From contig NZ_JACBFS010000010.1 in assembly GCF_022138605.1 (NCBI RefSeq), positions 18,413 through 82,412 on the forward strand: a stretch of 64,000 nucleotides of DNA. Direction: 5' to 3'. Each line of letters opens with the position of its first letter. Within the stretch, counting starts at the first letter, position 1. The stretch is from Xanthobacter sp. NM-25 (GTDB lineage: Bacteria; Pseudomonadota; Alphaproteobacteria; Rhizobiales; Xanthobacteraceae). The translations under genes were made by a program, and so were the position numbers. Below are positions 44,744-54,130 of the stretch, in pieces. The notes under the pieces are model-generated. The model had not been told where the DNA came from. It saw only the letters and a program-made list of their open reading frames with translations, and did no database searches.

Positions 44744-46723
44744 ATGTCCGCGACCAAGATCCTTTGGGGCCAGATCCTCCTTGTCCTCGCCATCGTGCTC
44801 GCCACCACCTGGGGCGCCACGCAGGTCGTGGCCTGGCGGCTGGGCTTCCAGGACCAACTGGGACCGCCCTGGTTCCTGATGGGGCCCTGGGCCGTCTACC
44901 CTCCGCCCGCTTTCTTCTGGTGGTGGTATTTTTACGACGCCTATGCGCCGGCCATCTTCGTTGAGGGGGCGATCATCGCCGCCTCGGGTGGGTTCCTGTC
45001 CATCGCCGCCGCCATCGGGCTTTCGGTGTGGCGGGCGCGGGAAGCGAAGCGCGTCGAGACCTATGGCTCCGCCCGCTGGGCCGAGCCGGACGAGATCCGG
45101 TCAGCCGGACTGCTCGGGCCCGATGGCGTGGTGCTGGGGCGCCATGGTCGGGACTATCTGCGCCATGACGGACCGGAGCACGTTTTGTGCTTCGCACCGA
45201 CCCGGTCGGGCAAGGGCGTCGGCCTCGTCGTACCCTCGCTGCTCACCTGGCCCGGCTCGGCCATCGTCCACGACATCAAGGGCGAGAACTGGCAGCTCAC
45301 CGCAGGCTTCCGGGCGCGGCACGGGCGGGTGTTGCTGTTCGACCCCACCAATGTGCGGTCCTCCGCCTACAATCCCCTGCTGGAGGTCCGCCGCGGGGAA
45401 TGGGAGGTGCGGGACGTCCAGAACATTGCCGACATCCTGGTGGACCCGGAAGGCTCCCTGGAAAAGCGCAACCACTGGGAGAAGACCAGCCACGCCCTCC
45501 TCGTGGGCGCCATCCTCCACGTGCTCTATGCCGAGCGGGACAAGACCCTGGCCGGTGTCGCCGCCTTCCTCTCCGATCCCCGGCGGCCCATCGAGACGAC
45601 GCTCGCGGCCATGATGACGACGGCGCACCTCGGGGAGGCGGGTCCCCATCCGGTGATCGCCAGCGCCGCCCGCGAGCTGCTCAACAAGTCCGAGAACGAG
45701 CGGTCCGGCGTGCTCTCCACCGCCATGTCCTTCCTTGGGCTCTATCGCGATCCCGTGGTGGCAGAGGTGACGCGGCGCTGTGATTGGCGTATCACCGACC
45801 TTGTGGCAGGTGCCCGGCCGACCACACTCTACCTCGTCGTGCCGCCGTCTGACATCAACCGGACCAAGCCGCTTATTCGGCTGATCCTGAACCAGGTTGG
45901 TCGCCGCCTCACTGAGGACCTGCAGGCGAAGGCCGGTCGCCACCGGCTTCTCCTGATGCTGGACGAGTTCCCCGCGCTCGGGCGGCTCGACTTCTTCGAG
46001 AGCGCGCTCGCCTTCATGGCGGGCTACGGGCTAAAGAGCTTCCTCATCGCCCAATCTCTGAACCAGATCGAGAAGGCCTACGGGCCGAACAACTCCATCC
46101 TCGACAACTGCCATGTGCGGGTGAGCTTCGCCACCAATGACGAGCGCACCGCCAAGCGCGTCTCCGATGCCCTCGGCACTGCCACCGAAATGAAGGCCAT
46201 GAAGAACTATGCTGGCCACCGACTCTCCCCCTGGCTTGGTCACCTCATGGTCTCCCGCTCGGAGACAGCCCGTCCGCTTCTGACGCCGGGCGAAGTGATG
46301 CAGCTTCCGCCCGCCGACGAGATCGTCATGGTGGCCGGCACGCCGCCGATCCGGGCGAAGAAGGCGCGCTACTATGAGGATGAGCGGTTCAGGGAGCGGG
46401 TACTGCATCCGCCGGAGCTCTCGGCTCCTTGCGATCGCCAGACCGACGACTGGACGGTACTTCCGTTGCCCGCGCCATCGCAACTGAGCCTGATGGTCGA
46501 GGAAAGTGACGATGAGGACACAACCGGCTCGGAGCAACGGCGCCAGCCGGAGCTTGCACGAGTAGAGACGGTGGAGACGTCGCAGCAAGTGCGGAACGAG
46601 TTCGAGATCGATCTGGTCGATGAGACTGAAGACGACGTGGCCCGGACCAGTCGCATGACGGGCGTCATGCAGGGCGTCGCGCGTCAGGTCTCGCTCGATC
46701 CCAATGATGGCATGGAGCTGTGA
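44744..46723 (+). CDS. traG: TraG/VirD4-like coupling protein
   Basis: A 659-residue T4SS coupling ATPase that links the relaxosome to the channel. Two N-terminal TM helices (residues ~8-28 and ~70-95) precede the ATPase domain with Walker A 'APTRSGKGVGLVVPS' (~150-165) and Walker B 'LLLMLDEFPALGRL'. The C-terminus is acidic. It overlaps the ribbon-helix-helix gene by 4 bp (GTGA). Normally followed by copG and trbB. Confidence 0.95.
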   Translation: MSATKILWGQILLVLAIVLATTWGATQVVAWRLGFQDQLGPPWFLMGPWAVYPPPAFFWWWYFYDAYAPAIFVEGAIIAASGGFLSIAAAIGLSVWRAREAKRVETYGSARWAEPDEIRSAGLLGPDGVVLGRHGRDYLRHDGPEHVLCFAPTRSGKGVGLVVPSLLTWPGSAIVHDIKGENWQLTAGFRARHGRVLLFDPTNVRSSAYNPLLEVRRGEWEVRDVQNIADILVDPEGSLEKRNHWEKTSHALLVGAILHVLYAERDKTLAGVAAFLSDPRRPIETTLAAMMTTAHLGEAGPHPVIASAARELLNKSENERSGVLSTAMSFLGLYRDPVVAEVTRRCDWRITDLVAGARPTTLYLVVPPSDINRTKPLIRLILNQVGRRLTEDLQAKAGRHRLLLMLDEFPALGRLDFFESALAFMAGYGLKSFLIAQSLNQIEKAYGPNNSILDNCHVRVSFATNDERTAKRVSDALGTATEMKAMKNYAGHRLSPWLGHLMVSRSETARPLLTPGEVMQLPPADEIVMVAGTPPIRAKKARYYEDERFRERVLHPPELSAPCDRQTDDWTVLPLPAPSQLSLMVEESDDEDTTGSEQRRQPELARVETVETSQQVRNEFEIDLVDETEDDVARTSRMTGVMQGVARQVSLDPNDGMEL

Positions 46724-47157
46724 TAGCGATGACCCCACGCAAGAAGAAGGCTCAGATCTCGGTCTATCTGGATCCCGCGACGATGGGGCTGCTGGCCGAC
46801 TATGCCGCGCGGCGCGGCCAGCCTCAGTCCCTGATCGCCGAGGCGGCCATCGCGTCCTTCCTGTCGCCGGACGCCGCGGAGCAGCGGGAAGCTGCAATCG
46901 CCAAGCGCCTCGATCAGTTGGACCGACGGATGGCCCGGCTGGAGCGGGACCTCGGCATCTCGGTCGAGACGCTGGCAGTGTTCGTGCGGTTCTGGCTGGC
47001 CACCACGCCGGCATTGCCTGAGCCGGCGGCCCAGGCAGCCCGAGCCAAGGCGGGGGAGCGATATGAGGCGTTCGTCGCGGCGCTGGGGCGCCGGCTCGCG
47101 AAGGGGCCGAGGCTGGCGCATGAGGTTTCTGAGGACAGCGGCGCTTATAAAACGTGA
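46720..47157 (+). CDS. CopG/ribbon-helix-helix protein downstream of traG
   Basis: A 145-residue protein from GTG 46720 (or ATG 46729). 'KKKAQISVYLDPATMGLLAD' is the RHH strand and helix; 'LDQLDRRMARLERDLGIS' is a coiled-coil segment. In collinear ICEs this gene leads straight into trbB. Here an IS91-type element begins after its stop, and trbB is at 22207 on the other strand. Confidence 0.88.
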   Translation: MIAMTPRKKKAQISVYLDPATMGLLADYAARRGQPQSLIAEAAIASFLSPDAAEQREAAIAKRLDQLDRRMARLERDLGISVETLAVFVRFWLATTPALPEPAAQAARAKAGERYEAFVAALGRRLAKGPRLAHEVSEDSGAYKT

Positions 47158-47295
47158 GAAAGGGGCCCTCCGCCAGAGGACTAAACCGCTGCCGCGGTAG
47201 CGGCCCTGCATGAAGGGCGGCTGGCTATTTTCGATGTGGCGCCCGGCATCCGCGGGCGGAGCATCACGGGGTTTCTCAACCTTTGGAGAGCCCCC

Positions 47296-48177
47296 ATGGA
47301 CGCTTCCGAGCATTCCACCAACACGCGGCCAGCCATCAGCCCGCTGCGGCAGCGGATGATCGAGGACATGACCATCCGCCGGTTCGGCGACCACACCAAG
47401 CGCGATTACATCCGCCAGGTCGCCGCGTTCACCGCCTTCCTCGGCCGGGCGCCGGATCAGGCCGAGCCCGAGGACCTGCGGCGCTACCAGCTGCATCTCG
47501 CCAGCCTCGGCGCCAGCTATGCCCGCATGAACCTCGCCTGCACGGCGTTGCGCTTCTTCTTCCACGTCACCCTCGGCCGGGCGGGGTTCGGCGACCGGAT
47601 GGCCCGCATCCCGACGCCCGAACGACTGCCCGTGGTGCTCAGCACCGAGGAGGTGGCGCTGTTGCTCGCCCATGCGCCGAACCTCAAGTACCGGGCCGCG
47701 CTCAGCCTCGCCTATGGCTGCGGCCTACGGGTGTCGGAGGTCGCCCACTTGAAGGTCGCCGATATCGACAGCGCGCGGATGCTGATCCGCGTCGAGCAGG
47801 GCAAGGGGCGCAAGGATCGCTACGTGATGCTCGCGCCCGACCTGCTCGACCTGCTGCGTCGCTGGTGGAAGGAGCGGCGGCCGCAGGGCTGGCTGTTTCC
47901 CGGCCGCGACCCGGGCCAGCCCATCACCACCCGCCAGCTCGACCGGGCCTGCAGGACCGCCGCCTCCGCCGCCCGGCTGGACAAGCGCGTCTCCATGCAC
48001 ACCCTGCGGCACAGCTTCGCCACCCACCTGCTGGAGCGCAAGACCGATATCCGCGTCATCCAGGTGCTGCTCGGCCATCGCAAGCTCGACACCACGGCGG
48101 TCTATACCCGCGTCGCCCTGAAGACCTTGCGCGAGGTGGAGAGCCCGCTCTCCTTGCTGACCCCGCCGCCCCTGTGA
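47296..48177 (+). CDS. IS91-associated tyrosine recombinase (XerD-like)
   Basis: A 293-residue tyrosine recombinase from ATG 47296 (GGAGAG upstream). It has the SAM-like core-binding domain ('MTIRRFGDHTKRDYIRQVAA') and catalytic domain: Arg in 'YGCGLRVSEVAHLKVADID', 'MHTLRHSFATHLLER' for HxxR, 'LLGHRKLDTTAVYTRV' with H and Tyr. These genes precede IS91 transposases in many Rhizobiales elements. All catalytic residues are intact. Confidence 0.92.
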   Translation: MDASEHSTNTRPAISPLRQRMIEDMTIRRFGDHTKRDYIRQVAAFTAFLGRAPDQAEPEDLRRYQLHLASLGASYARMNLACTALRFFFHVTLGRAGFGDRMARIPTPERLPVVLSTEEVALLLAHAPNLKYRAALSLAYGCGLRVSEVAHLKVADIDSARMLIRVEQGKGRKDRYVMLAPDLLDLLRRWWKERRPQGWLFPGRDPGQPITTRQLDRACRTAASAARLDKRVSMHTLRHSFATHLLERKTDIRVIQVLLGHRKLDTTAVYTRVALKTLREVESPLSLLTPPPL

Positions 48178-48190
48178 GCCGTGCCGGTCC

Positions 48191-49735
48191 GTGGCGCGGC
48201 CTGCGCTGGAGGTCGCGGATATCCTGAACGCCCATGGCGATGCCTATGAGAAGGCCCACGCCGGGCATCTCAGCCGCGGCCAGTTGAAGGTGATGTCGGC
48301 GATCCGCTCCTGCCGCACGGCGGTGCTCGGCGGGCATGTGGCGCGCTGTGCCGGCTGCACCCATCTGGAGATCGCCTACAACTCCTGCCGCAACCGGCAC
48401 TGCCCGAAGTGCCAGGAGGCGACCGCCCGGGACTGGCTCGCCGCCCGCCAGGCTGAACTGCTGCCGGTGCCCTATTATCATCTTGTCTTCACCCTGCCGG
48501 CCGCAATCGGCGCCATCGCCTACCAGAACAAGGCGGCGGTCTACGACCTGCTGTTCAGGGCCTCGGCCCAGACGCTCACCACCATCGCCGCCGATCCCCG
48601 GCATCTCGGCGCCCGCATCGGCATCACCGCCGTGCTCCACACCTGGGGATCTGCGCTCACCCATCATCCCCACATCCATGCTGTGGTGCCTGGCGGCGGG
48701 CTCTCGGCAGACGGCGTCCGCTGGATCTCCGGCCGGGCCCGGTTCTTCCTGCCGGTGCGGGTGCTGTCCCGCCTGTTCCGGCGGCTCTTCCTCGACGGTC
48801 TGCGCGCGCTGCATGCCGCCGGCCGGCTCGCCTTCTTCGGCGATCTCACACCACTGGCGGAGACGCCTGCCTTCGAGGTGCTGCTCGCGCCCCTGCGCCG
48901 CGCCGAGTGGGTGGTCTATGCCAAGCGCCCCTTCGCCGGCCCTGCCGCAGTGTTGGCCTATCTGTCGCGCTACACCCACCGTGTGGCGATCTCAAATAGC
49001 CGGCTCCTTGCCTTGGACGACCGCGGCGTCACCTTCCGCTGGAAGGATTACCGCGCCAGGGCCAAGGCCGCGGGCAATGGCTGGATCAAGGCCATGACGC
49101 TTCCGGCGGATGAGTTCATCCGCCGCTTCCTGCTCCATGTCCTGCCCGACGGCTTCCACCGCATCCGGCACTACGGCCTGTTCGCCAGCGCGGTACGCGC
49201 CGCCAACATCGAGAGGATCCGCGCGCTGCTGGGGCCGCAGGAGGAGAGCACGCACCCGACGCCTTCTGCTGAGCAGGAGAAAGCCGACGAGCGGCCGCGG
49301 TGCCGCTGCTGCGGTGGCCTCATGACCATCATCGAGACCTTCGCTCGCGGATCACTACCGCGGACCTGGTCCGCTGAACCCATCAGGATCGACAGCTCAT
49401 GGGCACCGCGCCCGTTCCCCGGTATCAGGCTCTCGTCGCAGGCCATGCCATCTCCGGCATCGGGGCCGTGTGCGCTCTGCCATCCGCGAGGCCACTTCCA
49501 TCATCATCGCGGCACCAGAAAGATGTTGCCGCCACGACGCCCCGTGCACGATTGGACTGGGTGGGTACCACCCAGTGCCTGGATATCCGCCCCTCGATCG
49601 GTATTTCCCCCGTCGACGCCCGCCTCAAATCCCCATAGCACCGCAAAGACCTCGACCGTCGCGCACGTCGGACCGCGGTTTCCTCCCCTGGGGGCTTTCC
49701 GACGCCGGCCCGCGCGCCCAGCCTCACCCTCGTGA
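48191..49735 (+). CDS. IS91-family transposase
   Basis: A rolling-circle (HUH/Y2) transposase. The N-terminal zinc-binding domain 'RCAGCTHLEIAYNSCRNRHC' plus 'CPKCQE', then 'YYHLVFTLP' and the HUH-like 'LTHHPHIHAVVPGGGLS', and 'YLSRYTHRVAISNSRL' with the catalytic Tyr pair region. The typical protein is ~400 residues ending soon after a C-terminal 'RCCGG' zinc segment; here the frame runs to 514 residues with an unrelated tail, suggesting loss of the original stop or frameshift near 49380. The start is GTG 48191. Confidence 0.85.
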   Translation: MARPALEVADILNAHGDAYEKAHAGHLSRGQLKVMSAIRSCRTAVLGGHVARCAGCTHLEIAYNSCRNRHCPKCQEATARDWLAARQAELLPVPYYHLVFTLPAAIGAIAYQNKAAVYDLLFRASAQTLTTIAADPRHLGARIGITAVLHTWGSALTHHPHIHAVVPGGGLSADGVRWISGRARFFLPVRVLSRLFRRLFLDGLRALHAAGRLAFFGDLTPLAETPAFEVLLAPLRRAEWVVYAKRPFAGPAAVLAYLSRYTHRVAISNSRLLALDDRGVTFRWKDYRARAKAAGNGWIKAMTLPADEFIRRFLLHVLPDGFHRIRHYGLFASAVRAANIERIRALLGPQEESTHPTPSAEQEKADERPRCRCCGGLMTIIETFARGSLPRTWSAEPIRIDSSWAPRPFPGIRLSSQAMPSPASGPCALCHPRGHFHHHRGTRKMLPPRRPVHDWTGWVPPSAWISAPRSVFPPSTPASNPHSTAKTSTVAHVGPRFPPLGAFRRRPARPASPS

Positions 49736-50108
49736 TCGGGCCGGCATCCGAAACCCTTCACAGATACAGACATTGACGAGGTGTTTAAAGCCGGACGTTG
49801 TAGGTCGATCTAATCGAGCGCAACTGCACGTTCGTCCATGCTCCGATCAGATACCAGGCCACTATCGCAATTCGCTTAATCGATCAGTGGATCAATGGCT
49901 TGAAAGGCTTTCGCGAGCGATCTCCGTTGTCGAGAAATGCTGCCCGATCCGTGCCATCCTATTGCGTTTTCGGCGCCAAGGAGGAGAAAGTCGCGCCCTT
50001 CGTTCCACAATGCATTTCGGCCCCGTGGGTCGCGTGAGCCATAGGACGGCTTTCTATAAATCAGATATCGGCTAATATGCGAGCTATAGAGGGGAGACTC
50101 TATCGCTC
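49736..50108. other. Intergenic region between IS91 and the fic gene
   Basis: No supported gene. AT content increases near 50045-50090 (TATAAAT and similar), probably the fic promoter; GAGGGGAG precedes ATG 50109. Confidence 0.5.
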
Positions 50109-51230
50109 ATGGCATGGAATTGGACGCAGCCTCATTGGCCGCATTTGACCTATGATCCGGCAGCCCTTGAACCGCTGGAGCGGCACTTCCTGCTGCTCTC
50201 CGGAGAGGTGATCGGCGCGGTCCGCCACGTGGGCGACGATGACCGCGACCTGCTGCGGATCGAGCTCCTCAGCGAGGAGGCGGTCAAGACCAGCGCGATC
50301 GAGGGTGAGGCCCTGGATCGTTTGAGCGTGCAATCCTCCCTGCGCCGGCAATTTGGCCTCGATACCGACGATCGCGCGGTGAAGCCGAGGGAACGCGGCA
50401 TCGCGGAGATGATGGCTGATCTATACCGGAGTTGGGCGGATCCGCTGGACGACGATACCCTGTTCCGCTGGCACCGCATGCTCATGGCAGATAGCCGGCA
50501 TCTGGAGACGATCGGCGGCTACCGTCGTCATGAAGACGCGATGCAGATCGTATCCGGTCGCTACGATCGACCGACAGTGCATTTCGAGGCGCCGCCTTCG
50601 TCCCAGGTTCCCGACGAGATGACCGCCTTTCTCACCTGGTTCAACGGCTCGGCACCGAACGGCAGCACGCCGCTACCCGCCCTCACGCGTGCCGGGATGG
50701 GACATCTCTATTTCGAGAGCATCCACCCCTTCGAGGATGGCAACGGTCGGATCGGTCGCGCCGTCGCGGAAAAGTCCCTCGCGCAGAACATTGGACAACC
50801 GACGCTGATCGCACTCGCCCATACCATCGAGCAGCACCGCAAGGCCTATTATGAACAGCTGGAGGTCTATCAGCGGACGCTCGAGATCACCGGCTGGTTG
50901 ATCTACTTTGCCGAAACGATCATCGCGGCCCAGCAGACGACGCTGGGCCGCGTCGCCTTCCATATCGCTAAGACGCACTTCTACGATCGTTTCCGCGACA
51001 AGATGAACGAACGCCAGGAGAAGGTGATCACCCGGCTATTTCGTGAAGGCCCGGGCGGATTCACGGGTGGCCTGAGCGCAGAGAATTACATCGCGATCAC
51101 CGGCACCTCGCGTCCGACCGCTACGCGTGACCTCCACGATCTGGTCGAGAAAGGCGCCCTGACGCGAACCGGTGAGCGCCGCTATACGCGCTACCACCTG
51201 AATCTGCCGGGAACCGCTTCGAAGCCATAG
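50109..51230 (+). CDS. Fic-domain AMPylase-type protein (class II, N-terminal inhibitory helix)
   Basis: A 373-residue Fic protein with an N-terminal DUF4172-type helix bundle. The inhibitory motif TSAIEG (residues 61-66; form [ST]xxxE[GN]) predicts class II autoinhibition. The catalytic loop is HPFEDGNGRIGR at 206-217, with the His and Gly-Asn-Gly-Arg intact. The C-terminal part has a winged-helix-like segment ('SRPTATRDLHDLVEKGALTR'). It would transfer AMP or another nucleotide to a target protein. Probably solitary cargo; no antitoxin gene is adjacent. Confidence 0.92.
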   Translation: MAWNWTQPHWPHLTYDPAALEPLERHFLLLSGEVIGAVRHVGDDDRDLLRIELLSEEAVKTSAIEGEALDRLSVQSSLRRQFGLDTDDRAVKPRERGIAEMMADLYRSWADPLDDDTLFRWHRMLMADSRHLETIGGYRRHEDAMQIVSGRYDRPTVHFEAPPSSQVPDEMTAFLTWFNGSAPNGSTPLPALTRAGMGHLYFESIHPFEDGNGRIGRAVAEKSLAQNIGQPTLIALAHTIEQHRKAYYEQLEVYQRTLEITGWLIYFAETIIAAQQTTLGRVAFHIAKTHFYDRFRDKMNERQEKVITRLFREGPGGFTGGLSAENYIAITGTSRPTATRDLHDLVEKGALTRTGERRYTRYHLNLPGTASKP

Positions 51231-51589
51231 CGCCAATTCGGCTCATGTCACTCACGCGATCCAGGCATAGGCTGGCTCTTTGCTGTGCCGCGCCAGAAGC
51301 AGAAGCTCGCTGCGACCACGACGAATGGCCGGTCTGGGGCCGTCTCCGTACGGTCTGCTATCGGGTAGCGAATGCCATTTAGCTGTCGTTCTGCTCCCGA
51401 CCCCATCACAGCCGTTCAGCATCCGAAAGGCGTGACCCGAAAGCGGACGTTGCAAATGGCTCGCGGTCGCGCGGTCGCGCAAGGCAAGTGGCAGACAGCA
51501 TCCACGACTGTTGCTCAACTTTGAACAAGGCTCCGTCCTGAACCCGCGATCACCTGATCCGCACTCGGAAGTTCCGCTGCTGAAGGAAG
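51231..51589. other. Intergenic region between fic and the RiPP-like locus
   Basis: No supported gene. It should carry the promoter of the 51590-54949 operon. GAAGG precedes the GTG at 51590. Confidence 0.45.
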
Positions 51590-53128
51590 GTGCTATTATT
51601 GGCGGATGAGATTGTATTCCGTACTCCTAAGGGCACATGCGGCCTCGACTCTAGGTTCGAATTGGATCGACCACGAGTCGCCGTTTCAAACGAGCCCCGA
51701 CTACCGGGCCCCATGGAGCGCATAGTCCGCTTGGAAATCGACGAAATGCCGCTCGGGCTCCATCACCCTGGCGCGCTCGACTACATTGGGAGATACGTCG
51801 GGGCGGCAGCGCTTGAGCCATTGCTACGGTTCGACGATCTCCGAAAGGCTGCGCTTCCTGGCGTCCTGGTGGATGGTACTTCAACAAAAGGCGGCCTACG
51901 GCACCGGTTCCGGGTCGGTCCCCACTTTCGCTGGTCGGACGGACGTGCGCTCGGCGCGGGAGATATTGCCGAACGGCTTCGCCAAGCCCAAGCCAAGCAC
52001 CCATATTGGGCCCATCATCTGCAATGGATGGATGTTATCGAGGGTCGCGGTGATACTTTGGCAATCGACACGAGGCGGCCGGTTCGCCACCTTCCCGCGC
52101 TCCTCTGTGCGGATGAACTGGGGCCGGGCTGGGGTCATCTCTGGGATTCCTGCGCGCCAAGCTTGGGGCCGTACGTCCTCGAACACGTAGACTTCTATCA
52201 ATCGTGGCTCCGATTCGCCCCCAACCCTTGCTCTCCCGGCGCCTCAGAGCGACCGCACCTTGAGTTCGTTCTCCGGCGAGATGTGAGCGGCGTGCCTGAC
52301 CGTTTCCTTCGCGGCGCGGTAGACGTCACCTGCAGCACCATGTTCCCACTGTCATCGTTGGCCGAGTGGTCCGGACGCTCCGAATTCCATTCCGGACCCG
52401 CGCCTATCTGGATGCAGGTTGAGTTCGGAGCAGCGCTTGATCCAGCCTTGCTGCGGCGCGACGTTCGAGCCCAGCTCTCGGCCGCGCTAGACAGGAACGC
52501 TCTTTCAGCTGCGCTTTGCGGCGGAGCGACCTCCCGCCAAAGCGTCCTAGCCACAACGCGGCCACCTGGCGCGCGTTTGAGGCCTCGAACGGCGTCTCAG
52601 CGGACCGTTCGCTCACTGCAGGACGGGCAATCTCCGGTCCGCCTTGCGTTCTACGACTATTATCCAAACCGGATAGTCGCGGAGTTTCTGCAGAGGTGTT
52701 GGGCAGAAACGCTTGACCTCGTCGTTGCGCTCGAATCGGTTCCATTCGGATCGCCTGCGGGAAGCGGTGCCGACATGCGCCTCGAGCTACGCTACCCATC
52801 TTTCCCCGACCCGATCGCCGAGCTCGAGGCTGCAATGGTGATGCTCGCCCGGGTGGGCTCGCCGGACAAAAGAATACAGGTGGCGAAACTCGCCGCAGAC
52901 TATTTTTACGGCGCGGCGGGCGGCGCGAACGAATGCTTGGCTGCACTCGTAGACCTACTAGATGAGGAGGTTCCGGTGATACCTCTCGTCAATCTTCGTC
53001 ACCACTGGCTTATGAACTCGCGGATAGTCGGCTTCGATCTCCCGCATCTCGCCAATTTTGACTACAAGAATCTTAGGTTCAGGAACGAAAACAACGAACA
53101 GGATGAAGCAAGTGCAGCGACCAGATAG
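51590..53128 (+). CDS. Cytoplasmic solute-binding-protein-like (SBP_bac_5-related) protein
   Basis: A protein of up to 512 residues (GTG 51590; ATG 51713 is an alternative). Segments 'PLLRFDD', 'HRFRVGPHFRWSDGRALGAG' and 'LRRDVRAQLSAALDRNAL' follow the layout of family-5 peptide-binding proteins (OppA/SgrR-type domain). There is no signal peptide or lipobox, so it should stay in the cytoplasm, as in SgrR-type ligand-sensing domains, but no HTH is seen. It overlaps the ThiF-like gene by 26 bp. A peptide-binding or presenting role in the pathway is inferred. Confidence 0.7.
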   Translation: MLLLADEIVFRTPKGTCGLDSRFELDRPRVAVSNEPRLPGPMERIVRLEIDEMPLGLHHPGALDYIGRYVGAAALEPLLRFDDLRKAALPGVLVDGTSTKGGLRHRFRVGPHFRWSDGRALGAGDIAERLRQAQAKHPYWAHHLQWMDVIEGRGDTLAIDTRRPVRHLPALLCADELGPGWGHLWDSCAPSLGPYVLEHVDFYQSWLRFAPNPCSPGASERPHLEFVLRRDVSGVPDRFLRGAVDVTCSTMFPLSSLAEWSGRSEFHSGPAPIWMQVEFGAALDPALLRRDVRAQLSAALDRNALSAALCGGATSRQSVLATTRPPGARLRPRTASQRTVRSLQDGQSPVRLAFYDYYPNRIVAEFLQRCWAETLDLVVALESVPFGSPAGSGADMRLELRYPSFPDPIAELEAAMVMLARVGSPDKRIQVAKLAADYFYGAAGGANECLAALVDLLDEEVPVIPLVNLRHHWLMNSRIVGFDLPHLANFDYKNLRFRNENNEQDEASAATR

Positions 53129-54128
53129 ACTAAAGCTAGCCGACCACGTCATCCTGGCACGATCCGGTGCAGATGTCCTGTTCAGCAGTGATGTCATTCT
53201 CAAGTTTCCGGACTGCTCGCCCCGCTGCGCCGAACTCGCCTTGTCCATCCGGAAAGGTCTTACCCGCGCAGAAATCGAAGCTGCGGCGGCAGAAGACTCG
53301 GAATGTGCAGAGATGGTTCACGCGCTGACACGACTGGGGTTTGTAGTACCCGAGGAAACGAACCCGTGGAACGGTGAGCCATTTGCGGCGAACTTTTCAT
53401 ATTTCGCAGGTATCGGGCTTGACCCGCGTGCAGCTCAAGGGGCGCTGCTCGATGCGCACGTGGTAATCCTCGGCGTTGGAGGTACGGGAACCGTAGTGCT
53501 GCAGCATCTCGTTGGTGCAGGAGTTGGGCGGTTTACACTGATCGACCCAGATGTCGTCGAGACCAAGAACCTAAACCGTCAATTCACCTTTGCCAAATGC
53601 GATGTCGGGCGCGCGAAAGTGGATGCAGCAGCTGACTACGTGCATACGCGCCTGCCGGACGCGAGGGTAGAGACACGGAGTTATTCGGTCGATCGCGCCA
53701 ACAACCTTGAAGATCTTGAACTATCGCTGCCCATCGCGTTTTTCGTCAACACCGCAGACCACCCCGCGTGTGAGGTGTTGGAAGCTGTGGCCGAGTACTG
53801 CGGATCTCGGAATGTGCCTTTCCTCGGTGGCGGCTGCGGCTTTCTGGACGGACGATATGGGCCGCTGGTTCCGCCTGGCGGCGCTCCAGACTACCTCCGC
53901 TTGCAGAGGCTTGCGAGGGCTCGAGCTGCGGCGTTGGGCGCTGTCGAGGAGCCCCTGCAGCCGGTCTCCTTTGCTCCGCTCAACACGATACTCGGTGCGT
54001 TGATGGCTCGTGACATCATCGAATACTTGGCGGGTGGCGTCCCTTTCTCTTTGGGCCACAGCGTTTGGATCGACCTTCGACAGACAGCGATCTCGCGAAC
54101 GCCCGCATGCGCAGAGGGAGAAGATTAG
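53103..54128 (+). CDS. ThiF/MoeB/E1-like adenylating enzyme with possible RRE N-terminus
   Basis: A 341-residue protein from ATG 53103. Residues 1-82 resemble a PqqD-like winged fold ('KLADHVILARSGADVLFSSD', 'LTRLGFVVPE'), as in RiPP recognition elements. Residues ~118-330 form the E1 domain: G124-V-G-G-T-G nucleotide loop, 'NLNRQ' at 156-160 (adenylation Arg/Gln), and 'VNTADH' supplying the Mg-site Asp. No CxxC zinc pairs are present. MccB of microcin C and TOMM Ocin-ThiF proteins are precedents for E1-type peptide activation. The substrate is probably a peptide C-terminus; inferred. Confidence 0.85.
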   Translation: MKQVQRPDRLKLADHVILARSGADVLFSSDVILKFPDCSPRCAELALSIRKGLTRAEIEAAAAEDSECAEMVHALTRLGFVVPEETNPWNGEPFAANFSYFAGIGLDPRAAQGALLDAHVVILGVGGTGTVVLQHLVGAGVGRFTLIDPDVVETKNLNRQFTFAKCDVGRAKVDAAADYVHTRLPDARVETRSYSVDRANNLEDLELSLPIAFFVNTADHPACEVLEAVAEYCGSRNVPFLGGGCGFLDGRYGPLVPPGGAPDYLRLQRLARARAAALGAVEEPLQPVSFAPLNTILGALMARDIIEYLAGGVPFSLGHSVWIDLRQTAISRTPACAEGED

Positions 54129-54130
54129 TC

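Larger units (their letters stand above)
47158..49735 (+). mobile_element. IS91-family element with an accessory tyrosine recombinase
   Basis: Contains a tyrosine recombinase gene and an IS91 transposase gene in the order typical of the alphaproteobacterial IS91 group. The near-palindrome CCGCTGCCGCGGTAGCGG around 47188-47205 may belong to one terminus. IS91 elements lack terminal inverted repeats, so both ends are approximate. Insertion lies directly after the traG-copG pair. Confidence 0.75.

Noticed and set aside
49470..50075. 201-codon frame after the IS91 transposase
   Set aside because: Overlaps the transposase tail, no domain, and no start signal.
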